This document shows positions 42,135 to 51,217 of a stretch of DNA of 64,000 nucleotides, piece after piece. The notes beneath the pieces are model-generated. The model saw only the letters and a list, made by a program, of their open reading frames with translations, did not search any database and was not told the origin of the DNA. The stretch's first letter is position 1. Every line of letters begins with the position of its first letter. Origin of the DNA: RPQJ01 sp963778185 (lineage in GTDB: Bacteria; Pseudomonadota; Gammaproteobacteria; Steroidobacterales; Steroidobacteraceae); the NCBI GenBank assembly GCA_963778185.1, contig CAVZTF010000001.1, forward strand, positions 1 through 64,000, given 5' to 3'. The position numbers were made by a program, and so were the translations under genes.

Positions 42135-42938
42135 ATGGCGCGAATCGCGGCATCGGGCGTGGTGACGCTGACCACGGACTTCGGCCTGCGGGACCCGTTC
42201 GTCGGGGTCATGAAGGGGCAGCTGCTGGTGCGGTTCCGCGAGGTGCGCATCGTCGACCTCACGCACGAGGTGCTTGCGCACTGGCCTGCCGAGGCCGGGT
42301 TCTGGCTCGCGCGCTCGTTCCGCTACTTTCCGCCGGGCACGGTGCACGTGGCCGTGGTGGACCCCGGTGTCGGCACCGCTCGCGACATCGCCATCGTCGA
42401 ATGCGAAGGCCACGTGTTCCTGGCGCCTGACAACGGCTTGCTCGGCAACGTCGTCGAGAGCGCGGGGGCAGTCACGCTGCGGCGGGTCGAGCCGAAGGCG
42501 CTCGCGCGCATCCACATCGGCACCCCGAGCGCGACTTTCCACGGGCGCGACATCTTCGCCCCGATGGCCGCGGAGCTGGCCGCGGGCCGCATCCAGCCGT
42601 CGGACCTCGGGCCCGTCGTGCCCGAATTGATCCCCGGCTGGCTCGAGGAGCCCGTCGTCGGACCGGGGCAGGTGACGGGCTCGGTCGTCACGATCGATCA
42701 CTTCGGCAACCTGATCACCAACATCGACGCGAAGCTACTGAACGGCATCCCGCACGCCGTGGTGCGGGTCCCGGGCAAGGAGTTGCCCCTGCGCCGAACC
42801 TATGCCGACGTCCGGCCGGGCGAGTACCTGGCGCTGGTGAATTCGTTTGGCGTCGTCGAGATCGCCCGCGCGGAGCAGAGCGCCGCGGAGGGGCTGGGAC
42901 TCGACCGCGGGGCGCCGATCACCGTCATTCATCGCTGA
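42135..42938 (+). CDS. S-adenosyl-L-methionine hydrolase (adenosine-forming), DUF62 family
   Basis: A protein of about 267 residues of the SAM hydroxide adenosyltransferase family, which splits SAM with water into adenosine and methionine. VVTLTTDFGLRDPFVGVMKG, VDLTHEVLAHWPAEAGFWLA, VHVAVVDPGVGTARDIAIVE, LAPDNGLLGNV and TFHGRDIFAPMAAELAAG are the conserved segments, including the Asp/His residues that hold the water. GTG 42123 is an alternative start. Its role may be to limit SAM or to methylation-proof the cell; this genome also has a SAM riboswitch at 57336. Confidence 0.88.
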   Translation: MARIAASGVVTLTTDFGLRDPFVGVMKGQLLVRFREVRIVDLTHEVLAHWPAEAGFWLARSFRYFPPGTVHVAVVDPGVGTARDIAIVECEGHVFLAPDNGLLGNVVESAGAVTLRRVEPKALARIHIGTPSATFHGRDIFAPMAAELAAGRIQPSDLGPVVPELIPGWLEEPVVGPGQVTGSVVTIDHFGNLITNIDAKLLNGIPHAVVRVPGKELPLRRTYADVRPGEYLALVNSFGVVEIARAEQSAAEGLGLDRGAPITVIHR

Positions 42939-43009
42939 TCCAAGCCGATGATTTAGAAGCAGAAAGGACAGGGTCGCATCGCATTCCATTGCGCCGCAAT
43001 AAGGACCCC

Positions 43010-43037
43010 TTGAGAAGCCTCGCGATTCGTATATAGT
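43010..43037 (+). promoter_or_regulatory. Sigma-70 promoter before the small acidic gene and lysAC
   Basis: TTGAGA (43010-43015) and TATAGT (43032-43037) are separated by 16 bases, 67 bases upstream of the ATG at 43104. It probably also serves lysAC and asd. Confidence 0.6.
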
Positions 43038-43103
43038 TCGCACCCTTGCGCCCGGACATTCGGGCAGCGCGTTGAAAATTCAGGGTTTTCTCAGGGTCGT
43101 GAC

Positions 43104-43313
43104 ATGGAACGAGACGAGGAACATTTCGACCTCGACGAAGAGTTCGTGGCGGGCGCCGAGGAAGAGGATTACGACCGCTTCATCGATCGCGCCGATCGGC
43201 GCAAGCAGGCGGCCGCCGTGAAGCGCGGCAAGGCCGCGTGGAGCAAACTCGAGGACGTCCTGGCCGAGAAACGTCTTCAGAAGGAACTGAAGGACCTTTT
43301 CGACGACGTTTGA
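43104..43313 (+). CDS. Small acidic hypothetical protein
   Basis: A protein of 69 residues with a strongly acidic first third (MERDEEHFDLDEEFVAGAEE) and a charged helical end (KLEDVLAEKRLQKELKDLFD). I do not recognise a family with certainty; the end resembles small proteins annotated as PA3496-like in Pseudomonas. Codon usage matches the neighbours and a promoter precedes it, so it is likely real. lysAC starts 58 bases downstream. Confidence 0.65.
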   Translation: MERDEEHFDLDEEFVAGAEEEDYDRFIDRADRRKQAAAVKRGKAAWSKLEDVLAEKRLQKELKDLFDDV

Positions 43314-43371
43314 TTTCCATTCTAAATGTGCCCCGGCCCCCGACTCCGGGAGCCGCTCCGGGGACCGCTCG

Positions 43372-45960
43372 ATGACCACCACGCCTGAATCCCACTGGGT
43401 CGTCCTGAAGTTCGGCGGCACCAGCGTCTCGAGCGTCAGCAACTGGAAGAACGTCGCGGGCGTCGTGCGCGCACGGCTCGACGAGGGATTGCGGCCGGTG
43501 ATCGTGCACTCGGCGCTGTCCGGCATCACCGACCGCCTCGAGCAATTGCTCGCCAAGGCACTGACCGGCGACTGGGAGCCGGTGATGGAGCAGATCGAGC
43601 GCCGGCACGCCGACCTGTCGCGCGACCTCGGCATTCCCATCAGCGCCGAGCTCGAGCACCACCTCGCCGACCTGCAGAAGATGGCTTCGGGCATCCACCT
43701 GATCGGGGAGGTCAGCGACCGGCTGCGCGCGCGCGTCATGGCGACCGGCGAACTCATGGCGACGCGCATCGGCGCGGCGTTCCTCGCCTCGGAAGGCCTC
43801 GACGTGCAATGGCTCGACGCACGCACGCTGCTGCACGCGGAAGAGCGCCCCGGAGCCTCGGCGCGCGCGAGCTACCTGTCGGCCACGTGCAACTTCGAGC
43901 CCGACCCGGACCTGCAGCAGCGCCTCGCCGCGGGCGGCAGCGTGCTGCTCACGCAGGGTTTCATCGCGAGCGACGCCAAGGGCGAGACGGTGCTGCTCGG
44001 TCGCGGCGGCTCGGACACCTCGGGCAGCTACTTCGCGGCCAAGCTGCGCGCGCGCCGCCTCGAGATCTGGACCGACGTGCCGGGCATGTTCACGGCGAAC
44101 CCGCGCCAGGTGCCGAACGCGCGGCTGCTCAAGTCGCTCGACTACGACGAGGCCCAGGAAATCGCGAGCAGCGGCGCCAAGGTGCTGCACCCGCGCTGCA
44201 TCCTGCCCGCCAAGCAGTACTCCATTCCGGTTTCGGTGCACGCGACGCAGCATCCCGAGTTCGACGGCACGGTCATCACCGCCACGGGCGGCGACGGCGG
44301 CGCGCGCGTCAAGGCGGTGTGCACCAAGAAAGGCATCACGCTCATCTCGCTGGAAACGCTCGGGATGTGGCACCAGGTGGGATTCCTCTCGGACGCCTTC
44401 GCGGTGTTCAAGGACCACGGCCTGTCGGTGGACCTCGTCTCGACCTCCGAGACCACGGTGACGCTGTCGCTCGATCCCGCGGCCAACGCGCTCGATGCGC
44501 ACGCGCTCGACGCGCTGGTGAACTCGCTGTCGCGCCTGTGCCGCGTCGAGGTGATCGGGCCCTGCTCGGCCGTGAGCCTCGTCGGACGCAGCATCCGCGC
44601 GACCCTGCACCGCCTGGGGGATGCGCTCGAGCTCTTCGAGGAACAGCGCATCTACCTGGTGACCCAGGCCGCGAACGACCTCAACATCACCTTCGTCGTC
44701 GACGAGGAGCAGGGCGATCGCCTGGTGAGCCGGCTGCACGACGTGATCGTGCGCAACGCCCCGTCGGACCACGTGCTGGGGCCCACCTGGGAGCAGATCT
44801 ACGGCCTGCGGGCTGCGATCCCTGCGGGCGGTCCGCCGTGGTGGGAAGGGCGTCGCGGGGAGTTGCAGCGGATCTCGCGCGAGCGTGGCTGCGCCTATGT
44901 CTACGACCGCGCCACGCTCGACCGGACCGCGCGCCAGCTGCTGGCCATCGACGGGGTCGAGCGTGTGTTCTACGCGATCAAGGCCAATCCGCACCCGGAC
45001 ATCCTGAAGAGCTTCGCGGAGCTCGGGCTCGGGTTCGAGTGCGTGTCGCAGGGCGAGTGCGAGCGCGTGCTCGAGGTGGTGCCGGGCATCGATCGCGGCA
45101 AGCTGCTGTTCACGCCGAACTTCGCGCCGCGCTCCGAGTACGAATGGGCGTTCGCGCAGGGCATCTACGTGACGCTCGACAACCTGTACCCGTTGCGCGC
45201 CTGGCCGGAGCTGTTCCGCGGCCGTGACGTGCTCGTGCGCGTCGACACCAACTTCGGCCGCGGTCACCACGACCACGTGCGCACGGCGGGCGTGCATTCG
45301 AAGTTCGGCATTCCGCTCTTCGAGCTCGACGAGCTGGACCGGTTGCTCGCCGCCACGGGCGTGAGGGTCATCGGCCTGCACGCCCACACGGGCAGCGGCG
45401 TGTTCGACGTGCGCAACTGGCAACAGGTGGGCCAGCTGCTCGGCGATCTCGCCCGTCGCTTCCCGGACGCGCGCGTCATCGACCTCGGCGGCGGCTTCGG
45501 TGTGCCCGAGAAGCCCGGGCAGGTACCCGTGGACCTCGCGCAGCTGCAGGGCGTGATCGACGACCTGCGCGTGAAGTGGCCGCAGCTCGCGATCTGGCTC
45601 GAGCCGGGCCGCTTCCTCGTGGCGCAGGCGGGTGTGCTGCTGGCGCAGGTCACGCAGCTCAAGGGCAAGGGCGCCGTGAAGTACGTCGGCGTCGCGACCG
45701 GCATGAATTCGCTCATCCGGCCCGCGCTCTACGGGTCGCACCACGACATCGTGAACCTGAGCCGCTTCGGCGAGCCGGGCACCGAGGTGTACAACGTCGT
45801 GGGGCCGATCTGCGAGTCGGCGGACGTCCTCGGGTACGAGCGGCTGCTGCCGCCGACGTTCGAGGGCGATACGCTGCTGATCGCGACCGCGGGCGCGTAC
45901 GGGCACGTGATGAGTTCGTCGTACAATCTGCGCGAGCCCGCGCAGGAAGTACTGGTCTAG
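43372..45960 (+). CDS. lysAC: Bifunctional aspartate kinase / diaminopimelate decarboxylase
   Basis: An intact protein of 862 residues joining the first and last steps of lysine synthesis. The N-terminal aspartokinase (about 1-455) has VVLKFGGTSVSSVSNWKNVA, VLLGRGGSDTSGSYFAAKLR, IWTDVPGMFTANPRQVPNAR and ACT-type regulatory repeats (VSLVGRSIRATLHRLGDALE). The C-terminal fold-III decarboxylase has VFYAIKANPHPDILKSFAEL with the PLP-binding Lys at about residue 537. It also has LHAHTGSGVF, VIDLGGGFGVPEKPG, EPGRFLVAQAGVLL and the active-site CESAD of the dimer partner. This fusion is characteristic of Xanthomonadaceae and relatives. asd follows after 18 bases. Confidence 0.95.
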   Translation: MTTTPESHWVVLKFGGTSVSSVSNWKNVAGVVRARLDEGLRPVIVHSALSGITDRLEQLLAKALTGDWEPVMEQIERRHADLSRDLGIPISAELEHHLADLQKMASGIHLIGEVSDRLRARVMATGELMATRIGAAFLASEGLDVQWLDARTLLHAEERPGASARASYLSATCNFEPDPDLQQRLAAGGSVLLTQGFIASDAKGETVLLGRGGSDTSGSYFAAKLRARRLEIWTDVPGMFTANPRQVPNARLLKSLDYDEAQEIASSGAKVLHPRCILPAKQYSIPVSVHATQHPEFDGTVITATGGDGGARVKAVCTKKGITLISLETLGMWHQVGFLSDAFAVFKDHGLSVDLVSTSETTVTLSLDPAANALDAHALDALVNSLSRLCRVEVIGPCSAVSLVGRSIRATLHRLGDALELFEEQRIYLVTQAANDLNITFVVDEEQGDRLVSRLHDVIVRNAPSDHVLGPTWEQIYGLRAAIPAGGPPWWEGRRGELQRISRERGCAYVYDRATLDRTARQLLAIDGVERVFYAIKANPHPDILKSFAELGLGFECVSQGECERVLEVVPGIDRGKLLFTPNFAPRSEYEWAFAQGIYVTLDNLYPLRAWPELFRGRDVLVRVDTNFGRGHHDHVRTAGVHSKFGIPLFELDELDRLLAATGVRVIGLHAHTGSGVFDVRNWQQVGQLLGDLARRFPDARVIDLGGGFGVPEKPGQVPVDLAQLQGVIDDLRVKWPQLAIWLEPGRFLVAQAGVLLAQVTQLKGKGAVKYVGVATGMNSLIRPALYGSHHDIVNLSRFGEPGTEVYNVVGPICESADVLGYERLLPPTFEGDTLLIATAGAYGHVMSSSYNLREPAQEVLV

Positions 45961-45978
45961 CGCGGCGGAGGCGGGACC

Positions 45979-47085
45979 GTGAAGACTGGCATCGTCGGCT
46001 GGCGCGGAATGGTGGGATCGGTGCTCATGCAGCGCATGGGCGCCGAGCGCGATTTCGACCACGTCGAGCCGGTGTTCTTCAGCACGTCCCAGGCGGGCGG
46101 CGCGGCCCCGGACGTGGGACGCGGCGCGGGACGCCTGCTCGACGCGAACGACCTCGAGGCGCTCGCGGCCTGCGACGTGATCGTGACCTGCCAGGGCGGC
46201 GACTACACGAACGCGATCCACCCGCAGCTGCGCGCGGCCGGCTGGCAGGGCTACTGGATCGACGCGGCCTCCGCCCTGCGCATGAAGGACGACGCGCTCA
46301 TCATCCTCGACCCGGTCAATCGCGACGTGATCGACGCCGGGCTGCGCGCCGGCATCCGCGACTACATCGGCGGCAACTGCACCGTGTCGCTGATGCTGAT
46401 GGCGCTCGGCGGACTGCTGCGCGAGGGGCTGGTCGAGTGGATCACGTCCATGACCTACCAGGCGGCCTCCGGCGCCGGCGCGCAGAACATGCGCGAGCTG
46501 GTCGAGCAGATGGGCGCCGTGCACGCCTCGGCGGCCGCGATGCTGGGCGACAAGGCGAGCGCCATCCTCGACATCGACCGGACGGTGACCGAGCAGCTTC
46601 GCTCGCCCGGTTTCCCGCAGGCGCAGTTCGGCGCGCCGCTGGCCGGCAGCCTCATCCCCTGGATCGACAAGGACCTCGGCAACGGCCAGAGCCGCGAGGA
46701 GTGGAAGGGCAGCGCCGAGACCAACAAGATCCTCGGGCGCCGCGCGCACCCGATCCCCGTCGAGGGCATCTGCGTGCGCATCGGGGCCATGCGTTGCCAC
46801 AGCCAGGCGATGACCATCAAGCTGACGCGCGACCTGCCGCTTGTCGAGATCGAGCGCATCATCGCGGGCGGCAACGACTGGGTGCGGCTGGTGCCGAACA
46901 CTCGCGAGGCCTCGATCCGCGAACTCTCTCCGGCGCGCGTGAGCGGCACGCTCGAGGTGCCCATCGGCCGCGTCCGCAAGCTCGCCATGGGCGGTGAGTA
47001 CATCTCCGCATTCACGGTCGGCGACCAGCTGCTGTGGGGTGCGGCCGAGCCGATCCGTCGCATGCTGCGGATCCTCGCGGGCTGA
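45979..47085 (+). CDS. asd: Aspartate-semialdehyde dehydrogenase
   Basis: An intact protein of 368 residues, gammaproteobacterial type, starting at GTG (45979) after GGAGG. It reduces aspartyl phosphate to the semialdehyde for lysine, threonine and methionine synthesis. GIVGWRGMVGSVLMQRM (NADPH), FFSTSQAGG, IGGNCTVSLMLMALGG with catalytic Cys134, MTYQAASGAGAQNMRELVEQ and GAMRCHSQAMTIKL with the catalytic-type His are present. It sits directly behind lysAC, so AK, DapDC and ASD are co-produced. Confidence 0.96.
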   Translation: MKTGIVGWRGMVGSVLMQRMGAERDFDHVEPVFFSTSQAGGAAPDVGRGAGRLLDANDLEALAACDVIVTCQGGDYTNAIHPQLRAAGWQGYWIDAASALRMKDDALIILDPVNRDVIDAGLRAGIRDYIGGNCTVSLMLMALGGLLREGLVEWITSMTYQAASGAGAQNMRELVEQMGAVHASAAAMLGDKASAILDIDRTVTEQLRSPGFPQAQFGAPLAGSLIPWIDKDLGNGQSREEWKGSAETNKILGRRAHPIPVEGICVRIGAMRCHSQAMTIKLTRDLPLVEIERIIAGGNDWVRLVPNTREASIRELSPARVSGTLEVPIGRVRKLAMGGEYISAFTVGDQLLWGAAEPIRRMLRILAG

Positions 47086-47188
47086 GCTTCACATTCTCGC
47101 GGGTGGCCGCCCGCGACCTGGCCCCACGGCGGCGCGGGAGCGCCCCCGGAATCAAATCGAACAGGGTCATTGTTTACTGCATAAGCTA

Positions 47189-47216
47189 TTGCAAGTTATA
47201 GGGTTTTAGGTAGAAT
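47189..47216 (+). promoter_or_regulatory. Sigma-70 promoter of the DUF222-HNH gene
   Basis: TTGCAA (47189-47194) and TAGAAT (47211-47216) are 16 bases apart in an A/T-rich island, 34 bases before the ATG at 47250. A weak stem TCGCGGG/CCCGCGA at 47097-47116 just after asd may end the upstream operon. Confidence 0.6.
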
Positions 47217-47249
47217 ACTGGATATAACAACAGTCTGATGGAGCAGGCT

Positions 47250-48639
47250 ATGAACGGCGCATTCGCGGACGAGAGAGCAGGGCTCTCGAACGCCGAACTG
47301 GAGGCCCGGATCACGGAACTGGCGGGCCACTTGAACGCCGCCAACCGGCGCTGGCTGGCACTCATCGCCGAGTTCGACCGGCGCAAGGGATGGCACGACG
47401 GCCTCACCCAGTCGTGCGCGCACTGGCTCAACTGGAAGTGCGGCATCGACATGGGCGCGGCCCGGGAAAAGGTCCGCGTGGCTCATGCGCTCGAGCAGCT
47501 GCCCGCGATCGGTGCGGCCATGGGCCGGGGCGAGCTCAGCTATTCGAAGGTGCGCGCGCTCACTCGCGTCGCCTGTCCCGCGACCGAGCGACTGCTGCTC
47601 ACGATCGCGCTGCACGGCACGGCGCATCACGTCGAGACCGTCGTGCGCCAGTTCCGGCGCGTGCAGGAAGCGGCCGAGTTGTCACGTGAGGCGCGGCAGC
47701 ACTCCGGCCGTCGGCTCACGTATTCGTACGACGACGACGGTTCGCTCGTGCTCAAGGCGCGGCTGCCGGCCGAGACCGGGGCGATCGTGCTCGGCGCGCT
47801 CGAGGCGGCGATGCGCGACTTGCCGATGCCGAGGATCCTGATGCGCCGCGTCTGGACGTTTCCGCGGAAACCGGCCGATCGTCGCACGCCGCGCCGATGC
47901 GCTCGGCCTCGTGGCCGAGAGCTTCCTCAAGCATGGGCCGGAGGCGCTGAACGGGGGCGAGCGCCACCACATCGTGGTGCACGTGGATGCGGAGACGCTG
48001 CAGGCGCGGGACAGCGGCCGTTGCGAGCTCGACGACGGCCCGGCGATTCCAGTCGAGACCGCGCGCCGCCTGTCGTGCGACGCGAGCGTCGTGAGGATCG
48101 TCGAAGGCGTCGACGGCGAGCCGCTCGACGTCGGTCGCAAGACGCGCACCATCCCGCCTGCGCTGCGTCGTGCGTTGAAATCACGCGACCAGGGTTGCGT
48201 GTTCCCCGGCTGTACGCACAAGCGTTACGTCGACGGTCACCACATCCAGCACTGGGCCGAGGGCGGCGAGACGAAGCTGTCGAATCTCGTTTCGCTGTGC
48301 CGCGCACATCATCGTGCGGTGCACGAGGGCGGCATCGTCATCCAGCGTCTCGACGACGGCGCCTGGCGATTCGTGAAGCCCAGTGGCGAGGCGCTGCATG
48401 CCTGCGCGCCCGGTTGCACCCGGCCTCTGGGCGACTGGACGCGGCTCGTCGCGACCCACACCGGGCACGGCATTCACGTCGATGCACACACAGCCGTGAC
48501 TCGTTGGCGCGGCGAGACGCATGGATCACGGTCTCGCCATCGATCTGCTGATGGCCGGGTCGAACGGGCCAAGGCCCAGGAGCAGGTGCAGGCAGCGCCG
48601 ACGTTTCCGCGGAAACGTGACGCTGGAGTTGAGGATTGA
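47250..48639 (+). CDS. DUF222 / HNH endonuclease domain protein (13E12-repeat type)
   Basis: A product of about 460 residues. It has an N-terminal DUF222 domain (LSNAELEARITELAGHLNAA, LLALIAEFDRR-like WLALIAEFDRRKGWHDGLTQ, HVETVVRQFRRVQEAAELSR) and a C-terminal HNH motif (VFPGCTHKRYVDGHHIQHWA, TKLSNLVSLCRAHHRAVHEG). The HNH metal site looks complete. Frames are joined near 47838. Such proteins form multicopy families in actinobacteria and some proteobacteria and are thought to be mobile, with unknown targets. ATG 47250 has GGAG at a good distance; 47238 is an alternative. Two copies of a perfect palindrome lie inside it (see the repeat entry). Confidence 0.85.
47858..48618. repeat. Two copies of palindrome GTTTCCGCGGAAAC in the HNH gene
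   Basis: The perfect 14-base palindrome GTTTCCGCGGAAAC occurs at 47858-47871 and again at 48603-48616, where it extends to 18 bases (ACGTTTCCGCGGAAACGT, 48601-48618). The copies are about 745 bases apart, within codons for AET and FPRK of the DUF222-HNH gene. The second lies 44 bases upstream of the MFS start. Confidence 0.6.
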
Positions 48640-48661
48640 AGCTATCCTCGACGACGTGGCA

Positions 48662-49853
48662 ATGAATCGGTTCGGTGGCGCACTCCCTCGCACGGTGATC
48701 GTGCTGGGGCTCGTGTCGCTGCTGAACGACGCGGCGAGCGAGATGATCACGCCGCTGCTGCCGATCTTCCTCACGGCGACACTCGGTGCAGGCCCCGCGA
48801 TCGTTGGTTTCGTCGAAGGGCTCGCGGAGGCCACGGCCAGCGTGCTCAAGCTGGTGTCGGGCCGGCTCGCGGATCGCGGGGTCTCGGCGAAAGGGCTGGT
48901 GGTCGGCGGCTACGGGCTGTCAAACGTGACCCGGCCGTTGATCGGGCTCGCGACCGGATGGGCCGCCGTGCTCCTGTTCCGTTTCCTCGATCGTGTCGGC
49001 AAGGGGCTGCGCACCGCGCCGCGCGATGCGTTCATCGCCGGTGCGGTCGGCCCTGGGCAGCGCGGCCGGGCCTTCGGCTTCCATCGCTCGATGGACCACG
49101 CGGGCGCCGTCATCGGTCCACTGCTCGCGTTCGGCTTGTTGTCGATGCAGGCCGACCTGAAACACGTGTTCCTCGCCTCGGCGGTGCCGGGCGCGTTCGT
49201 GATCGCGCTGCTGGTGTTCGGGTTGCCGGCCGGGCCAGCGTCAGGCGCGTGCGACACCCGAACGTTTCAGCTGGAACGCGTTGCACGGCCGGCTCAAGGC
49301 GATGATCGTCGCCGCGGGACTGCTGGCGCTCGCGAGCGTGCCCGAGGTCTTCGTCGTGCTCTGGGCCACGGAAGCGGGAATGGCCGTGACCTGGGTGCCG
49401 CTCGTCTGGGCCGCGGCGAGCCTCGCCAAGATGACGATCGCGATGCCGGCCGGCGTGCTCTCGGATCGGTTCGGTCGCGTGCCGCTCCTGCTCGGCGGCT
49501 GGTCGGCGCGCGTGGCGGTGCTCCTGCTGCTGGCGTTTGCGAATCCGGGGACTGTCGGCGTGTGGGTGCTGTTCATCGCCTACTCAGCGACGCTGGCGAT
49601 CACGGAGCCGGCCGAGCGCTCGCTGATCGGAGATCACGCCGCGGCGACGGAGCGGGGCACCGCCTATGGCCTCTACCACCTGTCGGGCGGGCTGCTCGTG
49701 CTGCCCGGCGCGATGATTTTCGGCGTGCTCTGGGAAACGCTCGGATCGGGCACTGCCTTTTCGGCAGCGGCGGCCGTCACGGCCGTGGCGGCGGGGTTGA
49801 TGTTATGGCTTGCGAGAACCGGCTCAGGGCCGCGAGGTGTGCCGCGAGCCTAG
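48662..49853 (+). CDS. Major facilitator superfamily transporter (one frameshift)
   Basis: A protein of about 397 residues with 12 predicted helices. LGLVSLLNDAASEMITPLLP, LGAGPAIVGFVEGLAEATAS and the loop RLADRGVSAKGLVVGGYGLS form the first half. RFLDRVGKGLRTAPRDAFIA is the conserved inter-helix motif of this MFS group. After a shift near 49250 the second half runs from KAMIVAAGLLALASVPEVFV to LMLWLARTGSG. The first half resembles permeases linked to antimicrobial or heavy-metal export; the substrate is unknown. Its last 30 bases overlap the convergent hisIE gene. Confidence 0.82.
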
Positions 49854-50453
49854 TTCCTGCACGACGTCCGCCAGGGTCAGGTTGCGCGACTTGAGCAGTA
49901 CCAGCAGGTGATAGATCAGGTCGGCGCATTCGCCGATCACGCCCTGGTCGTCCCGCGTGACGGCGGCGAGCGCCGTCTCGACGCCTTCCTCGCCGAGCTT
50001 CTGTGCGATGCGGTTCGGCCCCTGCGCGAACAGGCGGGCGGTGTAGCTGCCGTCCGGTTGATCGGCGATGCGTTGCGCGATGGTGCGTTCGAGGATGGAG
50101 AGGAAGGCGAGGCGCTGGCCGTCGGTCGCGTCGGCCTCCGCGAAGCAGGACGGCGTGCCCTTGTGGCAGGTGGGCCCGATCGGTTCGGCGAGCACCAGCA
50201 ACGCGTCGTCGTCGCAGTCGGCGCTCACCTGCACCACGTTCAGGTAGTGCCCGGAGGTCTCGCCCTTGAGCCAGCGCTCGCCGCGCGAGCGACTGTAGAA
50301 GACCACCCGGCCGCCTTCCAGCGTCTCCCGAAGCGTCTCCTGGTTCATGTAGCCCAGCATCAGCACGCGGCCGGTGCGGGCGTGCTGCACGATCGCCGGC
50401 AGCAGGCCGTTGTCCTTGCTCCAGTCGAGCGCGCGGATCTTCTCGGGAGTCAC
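49824..50453 (-). CDS. hisI: Phosphoribosyl-AMP cyclohydrolase / phosphoribosyl-ATP pyrophosphatase
   Basis: An intact bifunctional HisIE of 209 residues, steps 2 and 3 of histidine synthesis. The N-terminal cyclohydrolase has MLGYMNQETLRETLEGGRVV, SRSRGERWLKGETSGHYLNV and the Zn/Mg site residues (SADCDDDALLV, GPTCHKGTPSCF). The C-terminal pyrophosphohydrolase has LERTIAQRIADQPDGSYTAR, KLGEEGVETALAA and ECADLIYHLLVLLKSRNL (Glu-rich Mg site). It is the last gene of the his operon and overlaps the hisF stop by four bases (ATGA). Confidence 0.96.
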   Translation of the reverse strand: MTPEKIRALDWSKDNGLLPAIVQHARTGRVLMLGYMNQETLRETLEGGRVVFYSRSRGERWLKGETSGHYLNVVQVSADCDDDALLVLAEPIGPTCHKGTPSCFAEADATDGQRLAFLSILERTIAQRIADQPDGSYTARLFAQGPNRIAQKLGEEGVETALAAVTRDDQGVIGECADLIYHLLVLLKSRNLTLADVVQELGSRHTSRP

Positions 50454-51217
50454 GACCTCACCTCGATGTGCCGCTCACGCAGGTACTGCTTCAGCTCCGG
50501 GATGGGGATGGCGCCGCTGTGGAACACGCTGGCGGCCAGTGCGCCGTCCACGCGTGCCTGTTCGAAGACGTCCGCGAAATGCTCGCGTGTGCCCGCGCCG
50601 CCGGAGGCGATGAGCGGCACGCGGCAGGCCTTGCGCACCTGGCGCAGCTGCTCGACATCGTAACCCGAGCGAACGCCGTCGCTCGCCATGCAGTTCAACA
50701 CGATTTCCCCCGCGCCCCGGTCCTGTACTTCTGTCACCCAGTCTAGCGTATGCCGCGCCGTCGAATGCGAGCGGTTCGGGTCGCCGGTGTACTGGTAGAC
50801 GACGAAGTCCGGGCCGACCGTCTGGCTGTCCACCCCGACCACGACGCACTGCGAGCCGAAGCGCCTGGCCAGCTCGTCCACCAGCGCCGGGTTGGCCAGC
50901 GCCGGGGAGTTCACCGAAACCTTCTCCGCGCCGGCGTTCAGCACGCCCTCGGCGTCGGCTACGCTGCGGATGCCGCCCGCGACGCAGAACGGGATGTCGA
51001 GCACGCGCGCGACCCGCGATATCCAGCTGCGGTCGACGGAACGGCCCTCCGGGCTCGCCGTGATGTCGTAGAAGACGAGCTCGTCGGCGCCTTCCTCGCG
51101 ATAGCGGGCCGCGAGCTCGAGGATGTCGCCCACGACCTTGTGGTCGCGAAAGCGCACGCCCTTGACGACCTGTCCGTCGCGAACGTCGAGGCAGGGGATT
51201 ATTCGCTTGGCAAGAAT
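50450..51217 (-). CDS. hisF: Imidazole glycerol phosphate synthase cyclase subunit, probable AUU start
   Basis: A (beta/alpha)8 barrel of 255 residues forming the synthase with HisH. LAKRIIPCLDVRDGQVVKGV carries the catalytic Asp of strand 1. VSVNSPALANPALVDELARR and IVLNCMASDGVRSGYDVEQL carry the second catalytic Asp, and VPLIASGGAGTREHFADVF is typical. No ATG, GTG or TTG exists in frame near the conserved N-terminus. ATT at 51217-51215 lies exactly where the family's Met is, 8 bases after AGGAG. Either this is a rare AUU start or a G-to-T error. hisF overlaps the end of hisA by 19 bases. Confidence 0.93.
   Translation of the reverse strand: MLAKRIIPCLDVRDGQVVKGVRFRDHKVVGDILELAARYREEGADELVFYDITASPEGRSVDRSWISRVARVLDIPFCVAGGIRSVADAEGVLNAGAEKVSVNSPALANPALVDELARRFGSQCVVVGVDSQTVGPDFVVYQYTGDPNRSHSTARHTLDWVTEVQDRGAGEIVLNCMASDGVRSGYDVEQLRQVRKACRVPLIASGGAGTREHFADVFEQARVDGALAASVFHSGAIPIPELKQYLRERHIEVRS

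Noticed and set aside
43180..46800. Reverse-strand open frame of about 1200 codons opposite lysAC and asd
   Set aside because: It is rich in Arg, His and Asp runs typical of antisense frames, while both plus-strand genes carry full active-site motifs.
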